Assembly (NCBI GenBank): GCA_003427395.1
Contig: BFEA01000304.1
Span: forward strand, 1,409,497-1,473,496
DNA length: 64,000 bases
Source of the DNA: Chara braunii
Lineage: Eukaryota; Streptophyta; Charophyceae; Charales; Characeae
Direction of reading: 5' to 3'
Shown here one piece after another: positions 47,246-57,839 of this stretch; within the stretch, counting starts at the first letter, position 1, and each line of letters opens with the position of its first letter. Below the pieces are notes generated by a model, which was not told the origin of the DNA, did not search any database, and was given only the letters and a program-made list of their open reading frames with translations. The translations under genes were made by a program, and so were the position numbers.

Positions 47246-48815
47246 TCAGGCTACCCTGCTTATCACCTTTTTGAAGTCATGGTTCCCTCTCCATAAGAAA
47301 GCTCCGAGGCTCTGCTGAAGCGCCTTGATTGGGGCTTTGTCAAGGGCCCATATGGCCGATTTGTACCAGATGGATCCCAACACCACATTATTAATAATTA
47401 GGACCCTCCCAAAAATAGAGGTATGTTTGTTTTTCCAGGTTTTCAGTTTAGCATGAGCAGCTTGCAGGATCCCTTCATTATTGGAAGTAGGTTTACCTGC
47501 AGCAGATAGATTGATACCTAGGACTCTAACTGGTGTTTCAATTGGCAGCCATTTAATCTTTGGGTTTTCTGGTGGCTTGACACCTTGATGATGGATCCAC
47601 CAACCCAGTGTTTTGTTTCCCCAATTAATCCTCATATCAGATAATCTACTGAATTGATCCATAAGCATTTGAAGGGCACTCAGATTATCTTCAGATGCAT
47701 CCAACATGAGGGAGAGGTCATCATCAAATAGGGAACATACTGGAATTGCATCCTCCGGAATTGATGTTATTCTGATTTTTTTGATGTCCCTATTTTGCCT
47801 CAAGTTAGCTGACAGGGCTTCCATTATGACTACAAAGAGAAATGATGTTAGTGGATCACCTTGTCTGACAGATCTTTCGAGATTAATAGGGGGGGCTAGG
47901 TTACCATTAACCATCGTCCTGGTCGTTGCATTCTGGTGCATAATTGTCACCCATCTTCTAAAGCAAGAACCAAAATTCATTTTCTCCAGGCAATTTATCT
48001 AGGAACACCCAACCGACATGGTCGTATGCCTTCTCAAAATCGATAAATATGAAAGTTGCATTGTGCTTAGATTGACGCGAGATTTTGATGAGTTCATTAA
48101 CCAGGAGGATATTATCCTGAATATTCCTTCCTGTTATGAAACCTGTTTGTGCTGGGTGAATAATGTCTGCTATTACTTTTGTTAGTTTGTCTGCCAATAC
48201 TTTGGCCACAAGCTTGTATACTACTGTTAGTAAGGTGATAGGGCGATAGTTCTTTATATTTGTTTTTTCTCCTTTTTTGTACAAGAGAGTTAGAACCCCT
48301 TGACTAAAGAATTCTCTCATTTCTCCTGTGCTCCATACCTCCTGATAGAAGTCCATAAGATCTTGGGACATAATGTCCCACATTGATTTCCAGAATTCTT
48401 TAGGAAAACCATCAATCCCCGGGGTCTTCTCCTCCTCCATTAGCATTAGTGCTTTCCATACTTCCTCTTTACTGAGGGGTTTATCAATCTCCTCGCTCTG
48501 TTTGTCTGACAATGACTTTCTCATAGGTTGTAGGAAAGCATCAATTTCCTCTAGAAATTGGTCTTTGGGAAAATCTCTTGTTTCAGATGATAAGAGTTTC
48601 TTAAAGAAATCTCTAGCAATTCTATTACAAGCATCCGATGAAGTGGACAAAGGTTCATTAGAGTTAAAGGGATTAGATAAGGCATCGATAGTAGTTCTAC
48701 CTGAATTTGCTCTTGTTATTGCAAAGAATCTAGCATCCATAGACCCCTCCATTTGATTCTTGTTTAATTTTTCCTTAATCCTCATTCCCTGCCACCTGTA
48801 TTCCATGTGTCCCAT
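47246..48815 (-). pseudogene. LINE ORF2, reverse transcriptase domain
   Basis: Two overlapping frames, 48815-47958 and 47980-47246, cover the RT with one frameshift near 47980. Motifs in order: EEEKTPGIDGFPKEFWK, LLYKKGEKTNIKNYRPITLL, QTGFITGRNIQDNILL, FIDFEKAYDHVGW (first catalytic Asp), SVRQGDPLTSFLFVV, then CSLFDDDLSLML. The usual F/Y-A-D-D box reads F-D-D-D, so the Ala is replaced by Asp while both catalytic Asp remain. Downstream KIKWLPIETPVRVLGINL and KLKTWKNKHTSIFGRVLIIN are thumb/connection motifs. TGA codons lie at 48816-48818 upstream and 47246 at the end. Confidence 0.95.
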
Positions 48816-50002
48816 TCACTGTTCCTCTACTCTTTGGATTTCATTGGCGATGGAATCTAATTGGTTCGGATCTTCGATTTGAATTTCTGTTTGTTGAAGT
48901 TCTTCAATTCTTTTATGCAACTGTATTTCATTTTGGTGCCTCTGTTTAGCCAGAGCTCTGGAATATTCATTGCATTTACGTCCTATGAAAGCTAGGCCGT
49001 TGTTGAACCATTTAACTGCATCATTTATGTGAGACTTTTGTTCTCTCCAGAATTCCCATACATCAGTGATGAACTGCTTAAAGCTCACTGATTTTAGATG
49101 AGCAGTATTGAGTCTGTAAAACCCTCTGCCCTGATCAGGTTTCCTGCTGAATGTGAGTACTACCATGCATGTGGTGTGATCCAATCCTGGGAAGGGACTT
49201 CTTCGGAGTATGCTGGCAAACTGCACTGAACCCTGAAGTTCCTCGGAAATCACGATGAGATCAATTCTAGACTTTGTATTTTCCCTTGATTGGTTCCTTC
49301 TAAGCAACTGAACATTTTGGTAGTCGGGTTCAGTCTCCTAAAGGAGTCAAACAAGTTAGCTGTATGACAAAGATTTGATATGATGAGCTCATCCATTTCC
49401 ACATAAGCAGGACAAGGGACAGGGAGATTCCACCTGTCTAGGTTACGATCAGGGGCTGCATTAAAATCTTCTGCAATGATCACAGAAATACCTGCTGGTA
49501 ATTGGGAAAGAATACTCGAAAAAAAAACCTCTCGCTCGCCCAAATCATTGGGTCCGTATACATTGAGGATAATGACTATTTCTAGTTCCATCATGACCAG
49601 TATGTAAACCCACCTACCCTCCTGTTGGTCTGCCTTCCAACCTATAACTTCTAACTTAGTATCAGAGGGCAACCAAATAGCCACTCCCGCACTCCCAGGT
49701 TTGAGAGCATGCGCACGGTATGACGTGTGTGACCAGATTTCTTTATGGGCATAATTATGTGCCTCTGTATTTTGGAGGTGAGTTTCCTGTATACATATGA
49801 CTTCTGGCCAACTCTCACCATCTACTCCTCTAATCTGTTCATATATCGCCTGTTTCTTGGAGTTTTTGGCAGAGGCTAATCCATTAACATTTAATGATCT
49901 GAGGTCTAGGTCTGCATTACGTTTTAGGAGTTTCTTGTTTTTGTCTTTGTTGTAGACCAGGTCCACCAGATTTACTTCCCCCATCAATAAAGAGACAATC
50001 AA
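48816..50002 (-). pseudogene. LINE ORF2, APE-type endonuclease and linker
   Basis: The frame 50002-49250 carries SLNVNGL, the metal-binding QETH (VICIQETHLQN), GRWVYILVMM, NVYGPND and AEDFNAAPD. The conserved G-D-F-N box is thus E-D-F-N preceded by Ala. A frameshift near 49300 leads into 49307-48816, with SRIDLIVIS and GLDHTTCMVV, the S-R-I-D and S-D-H-like motifs of the exonuclease-endonuclease-phosphatase fold. A coiled-coil-like linker (RHQNEIQLHKRIEELQQTEI) follows before a TGA. This domain nicks the target DNA in L1 elements. Confidence 0.93.
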
Positions 50003-50180
50003 AAACCAACCTCTTGGGGTTTCTGCGATCTCTGTTCCTTATGGAGGCTGCTTACCAGTAGGCAGTCTACAAGGTCTCCCAGGACCCCGTATCTAATACG
50101 CCCCCTTGAGACAATACCGCTTGTTTAAGAAGTCTCAATAAGAGAAGGGTCACATCAGCCTCTATCCAGAAATGACTGGC

Positions 50181-51973
50181 CTAGATCTTTAAGACTTGTA
50201 ACTCCTTGAGCGATTCCATACTCATCCATTTCAGATCTATTGTCTCACCGACCCTGTAGCGAAGGTATACATCTCTATCAGCAATCCTGCTGCTTCCTGA
50301 TGTGAGAGAGAGTGTAGCCCAGCCACCTTCGGGTAGAGACTCCTTAATATATTTCACAATATCTATTTTAATCATTTTCTCCCCTGTCTTTCCTCCTGTG
50401 AGGTCAGACAGGGAGATGAAAGATGGCGTTGTTCCTTGCAGCGTAACCCCCCCATACTGAGAGTCATCTACCATAGATAAACCCACCTCCCACACACCTC
50501 CCTTCAAATGAACAGATAGAAAGACTATTCCCTGTTTGGAGAGGGACAAGGCGCTCACATCCATACATAGCTTAGATCTAAGGTTTTGTCTTTTACTAGT
50601 GTTATTTGCAAAGGCTGACGAAGTGGTCGGGTTAGACGAACTGGACTGTTGTGTGGTACTGATTTCCCCTGTCAGGTCTATTTCAAGAAAAGTGGTGAGT
50701 GTAGATATACTGCACTACCTCTGTTCTTCTGATATCTTATGAGGGGTGGGTGGTTGATGCTCATCCTCATCATCCCACACAATAAGTGATGATGACTTCA
50801 CTACCTCCTTGCTCTGGGTGTCTAAGATCACGATAATTTTTTTCTCCCCCGTTATTTCTGATACTATTCCTTTTATCTGCCTTTCCTCACTAGCTGCACC
50901 AGTTGTGGGCTTCAGCTCAGTTTCTGGGACCAAGACCAGGGTTGTTGAAGCCAGTCTGATGGATGAATCTTGACTGGCACAACACATGAGGGAGCTGCTG
51001 CTTTGAGATTCTGAATCCTCAACGAGGAAACTGCTTTGAATAACTGAACTATCAACCGGAATGACATCCACTGTGTTGAAGCAGCGCTGGGACTCCTGTG
51101 ACATGAGGGGAGAGGCTACTCTCTCAGGATTATGGATCTCTTCAGTGACGAGAAGTGAAGAGGTTGAGTCACTTATAGAAACAATATCCATTTCCTTTTC
51201 TACAGTCTCTGTTTGATTAGGAATGGTAGAGGAAGAAGTAGAAGTAGAAGTGGTAATTGAAGTTTGATTTTGTGGCAGAAGGCCTGTAAAAGTATTCATC
51301 AGGATGGTCTTTACAACCTCCTTCCTCCCAGTATCTTGGTGAGAGTTGTTCCTCTTGGATAACCGCTTCCTCTTTCGTGCTTTGAATTCTTTCGTCCGGC
51401 GAGCTGCTGCAATCTGCGGATGTTAGTGATCCCCCCATTTCTTGTCACTTGCTGAGGCTGTGTTTTCCTTGGCTGAGATACTTTCTTAATCACTTGTTTT
51501 TTATTTTCTTTTATTTTTTTTGTCAAGTCATTCTTTCTCGCCAATACCTTCAGTCTTCTGGAGCCAATACTCCGGTGAGACCCCCCCTTTTCATTCATAT
51601 CCATTCTCTGTTGTGCCTCCCCCTCGTTGTTAAGTAAAATAGAGGAACTCAACGAGGGGGGATAGACTCTCTCAACGACAATATGTAGCAGACTGTTACT
51701 CACTGTCATCCAGTCTTCTTCCGAAGGCAGTCCAAATTGAAGGGTAGTTTTTAGACTCTCGCTGTTAAACAACAAAGAATTGATTTGCTCCTTAATGGGG
51801 ATCCATGTCTCCTCCATCTCATTAGGGTGTTGGAACTTCGAATTACTAATCACCCAATCAGACACATTGTACAACCATTGCTGTAGTTTAACCAGCTCAC
51901 ATGGCTCACACACAGCAAGTGGAAACAGAGACACTTTTGATGCTTCCACCATCGCAATCTCAAAAGCATCCAC
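50181..51973 (-). pseudogene. LINE ORF1 region, no recognised domain
   Basis: Three open stretches on the minus strand lie between the 5' leader and ORF2: 51973-51311 (220 codons), 51299-50715 (195 codons) and 50564-50181 (127 codons). The first begins MDAFEIAMVEASK, has a helical N-terminus, and ends in a Lys/Arg-rich tract (KIKENKKQVIKK) suited to nucleic-acid binding. The second is Ser/Thr/Glu-rich. The third has SLSDLTGGKTGEKMIKIDIV. A frameshift separates the first two. I see neither a CCHC knuckle nor an RRM, the usual plant ORF1p features, so function is inferred only from position. Confidence 0.6.
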
Positions 51974-52182
51974 TGTCTACACAGCCATAAAGTTTAACTA
52001 ACAATTCACAGTTGGAACAACAACTGTTGTTGAAGGAACAAACTCAGACTGTTGTTCCCATGATTGAAACAGTCTCAACTTCAATGTCAATGGAGATAGA
52101 CGCTCTCAAAGAGGTCTTACCTACTGATTACATGGACTGTGTAGTAGCTCCGGTGAAAGCTATCCCCCTCACAATAATGGGG

Positions 52183-52199
52183 GTCCTCAGCAACTTGCT
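52183..52199. repeat. LINE target-site duplication, right copy
   Basis: Identical to 45007-45023. It marks the 5' boundary of the minus-strand LINE at 52182. Confidence 0.95.
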
Positions 52200-53210
52200 A
52201 TCCAACCGGCAATCGCCCTTGTGCTATTTGAGATGGTTGCTGTGCATCCGACCCGTGCTTACCTCACCAGTGAGTTGTCCATTGTTGCTGCCACATATCC
52301 GTTGTGACCATCCTATGCATGGCCACACACCCTTCCTATGTGTGAGTCAGTGTGGCACAACGCCGTAATTGCATGGCCATTCCAGAGTCGCGACACCCGA
52401 CCTCCCTCCTCGCCCCGCAAACGTCACCCTCCTTGGCTATGGCAGAGTCGTTCGCCCTCTCCCCACGCAACATTTGCCGATGCGATGGTAGTGGTCCGGG
52501 TGTGCCAATGCTCCGCGGTTTCACCCCACGGCAGGTTGCCATTTGCAAAATGACGTTACATACTCGGGTATTACCGAAATTGCTTGCAGGAACTGGATTA
52601 TCTTCTAATTTTTCGGACTCTCTCCAGTTTTGACAAGCGACCTCATCCCATTGGCGAAGTATTCTACGATGTGTGACAACATTTTTGCATTTTTAATGGT
52701 TTTAAAGTGGTTTTAAAATGAATCAAACAAAATGCGTGAACACAATTTTTGCCAATCACTTTTCTAGAAACCAGTGGAGAGAGGGTCTACCGATCAAACG
52801 AGTCAAAAAATATGAATGAACTGTGCCGTGGAAGTCCAAATGCATGTGCAGTATGACCCAAATGCAATAAAACTGCAACGTCTGACAGAACGATAGTAAC
52901 TGCCCACAATTTTTTTTTTGGGTAACTACAGCGCAGTCACGAAAGCAGTTTGTAATTGCATTTGAAACTGCATTTTCGCAGTTTAGTCAGGGCCCGAGTT
53001 TCAATTGCAGTTGAAACTCGGGCTACCTTTAGGTAGCAGTGCCTTTAGGTAGCAGTTCAATCAGGGCCCTCGTCCATCCACGAACAACAGATAAAGAAAA
53101 AGAAAAACAAAAGGCATCCCTTATGCTGTGATTGCGGTCCGATACAGGATGCTACAGTACTTGTCTGGAACTAAATGAAACGAGGCAGTTAGCTGCCTTG
53201 CATGGAATCC
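52200..53210. other. unassigned DNA with a perfect hairpin
   Basis: Continues the LINE target locus. At 52993-53022, CCCGAGTTTCAA and TTGAAACTCGGG form a perfect 12-bp hairpin with loop TTGCAG, followed by two copies of CCTTTAGGTAGCAG. No gene recognised. Confidence 0.5.
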
Positions 53211-53894
53211 GCCCTGCCTGGGGTCTGGTCCCACGTACCGTTGCTGAGTTTAGAAAACTCAACGGTGTGACGCCATTTCGACATTAATAAATTCAAAACA
53301 AGAAATAAAAAACCTGAAAAAAACGATAGAAACAGNTTTTCTCCTTATTTTTTATAACGTAACTCGAAGAAATGAAACATGTCTCGAACAGTCGGAGTGA
53401 AAGTCTCCGTGAAAAAGGGATACTCCCCGTGGTGGGCGGACAGGAGGTCACCATTTGTAAAATAAACAGGGACGACGTGGATGGCCAAATGCATTCATTG
53501 CCCAAAGAAGGCAATGAGTTTGATGCCAGACAGCCAAACACAGCTGTCAGAGTTCCTCTGTTTCAGGATGCAATGAAGTCAAAAAAAACAAAAAAAAGGA
53601 AAGGCACTGCCGTTGAGAAATGTACCCTACCCTCGGTAGGGTAGTTTTCTCAATGTAAAATGGCTTCCCGCCCAAACCAAAAGGGCCAACGCATACTACA
53701 AAACGGATTTCACGTCAAAAAAAAATTCTACAAAATGACTAAATGTAATAGGTTATTCTCCTGCATTTTGGTACCGTTAGATTCGCAATACATCAACGGC
53801 AGAGCTCCGTTCCACCATGCCACACGTGATAGAAAGCTCAGCGTTGAGAAAATTCAACGCTGTACGTGGGACCAGACCTCTGGCTGGCAGGGCG
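53211..53894. repeat. 684-bp segment with inverted terminal arms of about 62 bp
   Basis: 53211-53272 and the reverse complement of 53833-53894 share GGTCTGGTCCCACGTAC and an AACG/CGTT palindrome. Internal hairpins include CATTGCC-CAAAGAA-GGCAATG at about 53491. There is no transposase. It is possibly a small inverted-repeat transposon; no TSD is clear. A single N lies at 53336. Confidence 0.55.
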
Positions 53895-54076
53895 CTAGAA
53901 GGACCTCACAACAAAAAAAAAACAAAGAAAAAGACATGTCTCACGGTCCTCACATACTGACCAGATACATTCCTAACAACAAAGAAAACTTCGAGGTCCA
54001 TGGATTCATAGTTCCTCTTTTTTTTTTTTTTTTTCTCTTTTTTCTTCCTTTTTCTTCTTTGACCCCCATCCCTGCA

Positions 54077-54107
54077 CTGTTGAAATACAGACCCAGGTTC
54101 GAACGCC
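54077..54107 (+). repeat. tRNA-like (SINE?) B-box fragment
   Basis: CTGTTGAAATACAGACCCAG then GTTCGAACGCC is close to the minus-strand copy at 5690-5720. It is followed by GC-rich sequence and then the N gap, so its 3' context is lost. Confidence 0.35.
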
Positions 54108-54169
54108 CCACCCCGCTACATCTGGGCCGTGGCCAATCTGGGGTGTGACCGAGACATCTCGGCCGGGGG

Positions 54170-54509
54170 NNNNNNNNNNNNNNNNNNNNNNNNNNNNNNN
54201 NNNNNNNNNNNNNNNNNNNNNNNNNNNNNNNNNNNNNNNNNNNNNNNNNNNNNNNNNNNNNNNNNNNNNNNNNNNNNNNNNNNNNNNNNNNNNNNNNNNN
54301 NNNNNNNNNNNNNNNNNNNNNNNNNNNNNNNNNNNNNNNNNNNNNNNNNNNNNNNNNNNNNNNNNNNNNNNNNNNNNNNNNNNNNNNNNNNNNNNNNNNN
54401 NNNNNNNNNNNNNNNNNNNNNNNNNNNNNNNNNNNNNNNNNNNNNNNNNNNNNNNNNNNNNNNNNNNNNNNNNNNNNNNNNNNNNNNNNNNNNNNNNNNN
54501 NNNNNNNNN
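54170..54509. other. assembly gap (about 340 N)
   Basis: Continuous N. Open frames reported across it are meaningless. Confidence 0.99.
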
Positions 54510-54523
54510 TTTTTTGTAGTATG

Positions 54524-55575
54524 TGCAAGGATCATGAGTATGGACGAAGCACAAAAATCCAGAATGCAAAATCACACTGAAGTCCAAGTATTCAAAGCCA
54601 AAGCAGATAGCACATGGAACCGAGTAACCATCCCATTGAGAATGATACAAAAGAATCGTGAGTCAATGTCCATGCCCAACAGGGCAACACCAACAACATA
54701 ACCCAAATGTATCTCTCGCTTGTGAATGGCGCCAGGCGCCCTATCTACTCTACAGCCTATCCTACAACTACAACAATGAACAGCAACCAGACAACTTGAC
54801 TACCAGCGAGTGATGATGTCAACACCAATGCAGACCTCCACCATCACCACGTACGTGTCCTCTTCCCCACACTCTCCCTTGTTACCCACACAGCGCCCTT
54901 CACCTCTGAAGTACCACCTTCGCCCTCACCTCCCCTACACCCTCATGCGGCTTGGCTATGGCCGCCAGTGCCCTGCGTGCAGGCAGCGCCCTACCGCCTA
55001 GCGCTGGCCTGCTTGCTCTTAGCGCAACACTGCCTTGCACAACACAACACACATGCATTCGCGCAGCGTGCCCGCAAGTGCCAGCATTGGCCAAGATGTC
55101 AGCCCACTCGCCCTGCTTGCCTATATGCCAGTGTTGCGTGTGGGTGGCCTCCCTTCAGCTTGCATCTGGGGCCCAGTCGCTGAACCCAGGCCCGATACAG
55201 TTGAGGCCTGGGGGATGCAGTTGCACCTCTTTCGTCAAGGCCTGCGGCCAGATTCAGATAGTGGGCCGATTTCCCTTTGGCATTTTCGGCCTCTATACCC
55301 AGCATGCATTGTCGGCCTCATGTTCAAGTACCCAGGGCCTAACTAACTCAGAGGCCCTGGGTTTTCAGCATTTGCTGAAATTCGAGACTTGGTGCACTCC
55401 AACCAATTGGCGTGCTGCAACTGTATGGACTCCACTTCGTGAAATGTTGGCACAGAGGGCTCTTGTTGATTTTGCTGGCCCGCCTTCACTTAGGGCGGGC
55501 ACGAGGCTTGCTGGGGCCTTAGCCCAGAACATGTACATCATGGCAAGGCCCCTTCTTGAGGGCTCAATCCTCACA
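54524..55575 (-). repeat. 3' LTR (1052 bp)
   Basis: Starts TGCAAGGATCATGAG (plus strand) and ends TCCTCACA. It is near-identical to 60702-61773, which has one additional 20-bp tandem copy. An antisense open frame of about 200 codons (54952-55590, plus) is preserved in both LTRs but has no family motif. Confidence 0.95.
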
Positions 55576-55588
55576 TTTCATCCCCCTT
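55576..55588 (-). promoter_or_regulatory. polypurine tract
   Basis: On the minus strand AAGGGGGATGAAA lies directly before the 3' LTR (TGTGAGG). This is the expected primer site for plus-strand DNA synthesis. Confidence 0.85.
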
Positions 55589-56150
55589 AGCTTCGAAAGT
55601 CCGCTGAGATGCTTACTTCGCAGGTGTGTTCCCTTTCAGCAGTCTCTCGTAGTCTGCCACCTGAGGTGTTGTCTGTAGCAGCTCCTCTCCAGTGTATCAA
55701 TGATCTTCTTTAGGATCATTTTGATGCCTGATTCTGACCCAGTATAGTCTTCTGGGTTTTGGATGTCTCCCTCTGCCCAGATGTCTTGGAACAGGCATGT
55801 CTCTATGCTCCAGATTGCCGTCGACGTCCACGTGGCCATCCATGGTTGGGGGTAGCATCAATCTCCTTGAAGGGAATTGATCAGTCTCAACGAAAAGGTG
55901 CAAGCTTTGAGGTATGAAAGACTGGGTAGTGCGCAGGTGATAAGGGATACTGATAACGTAGGGTGGATCATCCTAATCATTCCCCGCTACATCGTAGACT
56001 TCCCGTGATGGAATCAACTAACCTTTTATTCCCTGCCTTATCCAAAAAGCTTAACCCATCCATCAGGAGATGGTCTTTCCGTTAGGCTTCCACCATCGAC
56101 TGAGTTAGCTCGTGAGATATGCCAAATTCAGAAACTAGTGCCCTACATGA
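55589..56150 (-). other. Ty3 internal region between RNase H and PPT, integrase absent
   Basis: Only about 560 bp separate the end of RNase H homology from the PPT, too short for an integrase. A 67-codon frame (55839-55636) has no H2C2 zinc finger, D-D-E core or chromodomain that I can see. Confidence 0.65.
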
Positions 56151-56159
56151 CAGTGCATC

Positions 56160-57180
56160 AGCAACTTATTACCCTCCCCATTTAATTACTCTAGCTTAAG
56201 GTCAAGTTGTTTTTTACCTTATTCTAGCGTTTGAGGGCATTGGGGAGAACAGGTTGAGTCTTTAGTCCACTTTAGAATCTGATGATCAGTCCTTGAGTAG
56301 AAGAATCTACCCAACAGTTAGTGTTTCTAGTGGATTAGAACCTTGTATAGGGCATAGAGTTCCCTCTCTTAAGTGGACTTAGCCAACTTCTGGATGACAT
56401 CCTTTTGCTCATACTCAATCGGCCTCAACTTCTTCCCTGCCTGCTGGGCCTGCACTGTGCCAATCCCATTATGGTTAGCTTCAGTGGTTACTATAAATGG
56501 CCTCTGAGAATCGGGAATCATGAGAAACTGGTGATTCATGAGTGCGTGCTTCAATCGTTTGAAGGCAGCCTCACACTCATCACTCCAGTCCCATGAGGTT
56601 TCAAGTCGAGTATGATCTATCAAAGGAGAGACAATTGTAGAATAGTTCTTTACGAAACTCCTATAGTAGCCACTCATTCCTAAGAAAGATCTAACCTTAG
56701 TCACCGTCCGAGGACGTGGCCAGTCCCTAATACTTAGCCACTTAGAGGCTCTGCGTTCTTCACTGTGATGGCTTTGAGGCCTCTATAATCAAAGCACATC
56801 CTCAAACTTCCTCCCTCCTTTGTTACAGACAACACTGGGGATCCGAAGGGAGAAATACTTATGCTGTATACATCCCTTTTCTGTCAGCTCCTTCACTTGT
56901 CGATAGAGTCCGTCTCAATCGGCCGAGGCCATCCTATAGATTCTCCCCTTTGGGGTTTTACTCCCTGGACTTATTTCTAGGGTGTGGTCTATCTCCCTTT
57001 CAACGACTCCTGTGGGCTTCTTGAACAGATCAGGGAACTTAGCGACGATATGCTTCATCTCTGGGTAGACTAGGTACATAAGTACGCATAGGACTCAAAC
57101 AACCTACTAGCCTCTCACTTAGCTAGTCTAATGGTTTTCCTATCATGCAACTCATGCTTCAACATTTTCTCAGCCTCAAG
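56160..57180 (-). pseudogene. Ty3 reverse transcriptase/RNase H, palm core deleted
   Basis: In minus-strand order: FPDLFKKPTGVVEREIDHTL, then [12 protein letters not shown], then [20 protein letters not shown] (in shifting frames, to about 56755), then abruptly VTKVRSFLGMSGYYRSFVKN (56704 onward). The roughly 100 residues in between, including the Y-x-D-D active site, are missing. The frame 56704-56369 continues through the connection into RNase H. RNase H motifs (ERELYALYKVL, RTDHQILKW) follow with in-frame stops. Enzymatic activity is not possible. Confidence 0.9.
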
Positions 57181-57218
57181 GTAGTACATTCCTTCCGGCA
57201 TGTCCAATGACAATTCGT

Positions 57219-57402
57219 CACTAATCTGGAACGAAATCCTATGATTAAGTTCCTCTCCTCCAAAAGAGAAGGTCTAGACTACGTCCTTGACATAGTCTTT
57301 CACTCACTANTCACTAATCTGGAACGAAATCCTATGATTAAGTTCCTCTCCTCCAAAAGAGAAGGTCTAGACTACGTCCTTGACATAGTCTTTCACTCAC
57401 TA
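57219..57402. other. probable false duplication around a single N
   Basis: A segment of about 91 bp beginning TCACTAATCTGGAACGAAAT ends at 57309, then one N (57310), then the same segment again from 57311. Identical sequence on both sides of a one-base gap is the signature of two overlapping contigs joined without merging. Confidence 0.85.
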
Positions 57403-57429
57403 CAAAGCGCTCGTCGTTGGCCAAAGTAG

Positions 57430-57800
57430 ATGCTACCAGTCTACTATGGTGCTGTACCTGGTCCTGTGGCGCAGCCTTTCCATACAGTCAGAGCTTATGT
57501 AGTTCCGCGTGGAGCCAATGTCAACGAAGGCTCCACATTTGCGGCCTCCTACACCAACTTCCACACACTTCTAGGACCACCACTTTGTGCTACCCAGGAT
57601 TCTCTAGGGTCCCTATCTGACCACTCACTCTGCGAATCCTCTAAGGCCTCAGACACATCTAATGTACAAAGCACATTTTGGTCTAGATGAGTCTGCGGGA
57701 TGACTAAAGAGTCATTAGCCTTGGCCAACTCATGAAGTGGGGAGGGTATTCCCACTTCACCATGAGTAGAAGCAGCTAAAACTTCCACCGGCCTCACGTG
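57430..57800 (-). pseudogene. Ty3 aspartic protease remnant
   Basis: On the minus strand, around 57540-57440, one frame reads AFVDIGSTRNYISSDCMERL. This is the retropepsin active-site pattern (hydrophobic-D-x-G-S/T) with Ile at the x position, followed by the usual N-Y/F-I-S. The upstream frame (57797-57549) is acidic and in another phase, so a frameshift separates them. Position between gag and RT agrees. Confidence 0.75.
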
Positions 57801-57839
57801 ATTCCTAAGCTAAAAGCCTGGGAAGAAGGCACCCCTCTC

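Larger units (their letters stand above)
45024..52182 (-). mobile_element. full-length L1-like LINE (about 7.16 kb)
   Basis: Minus-strand non-LTR retrotransposon bounded by a 17-bp TSD. It ends in a poly(A) tail (plus-strand T run 45024-45053). In order it has a 5' leader (52182-51974), an ORF1 region (51973 to about 50180) and ORF2 with an APE-type endonuclease, reverse transcriptase and a C-terminal zf-RVT region (50002-45374). The element is full length, not 5'-truncated, yet ORF2 is interrupted by several stops and frameshifts, so it is no longer autonomous. Plant L1 elements with zf-RVT are an established group. Confidence 0.95.

Noticed and set aside
52012-52368. 118-codon plus-strand frame starting MEQQLLLKEQ
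   Set aside because: It spans the 5' leader of the minus-strand LINE and the target flank, so it cannot be a single ancestral gene.
54006-54701. Open frames of 124-214 codons across the N run
   Set aside because: They are created by translating N as unknown residues.
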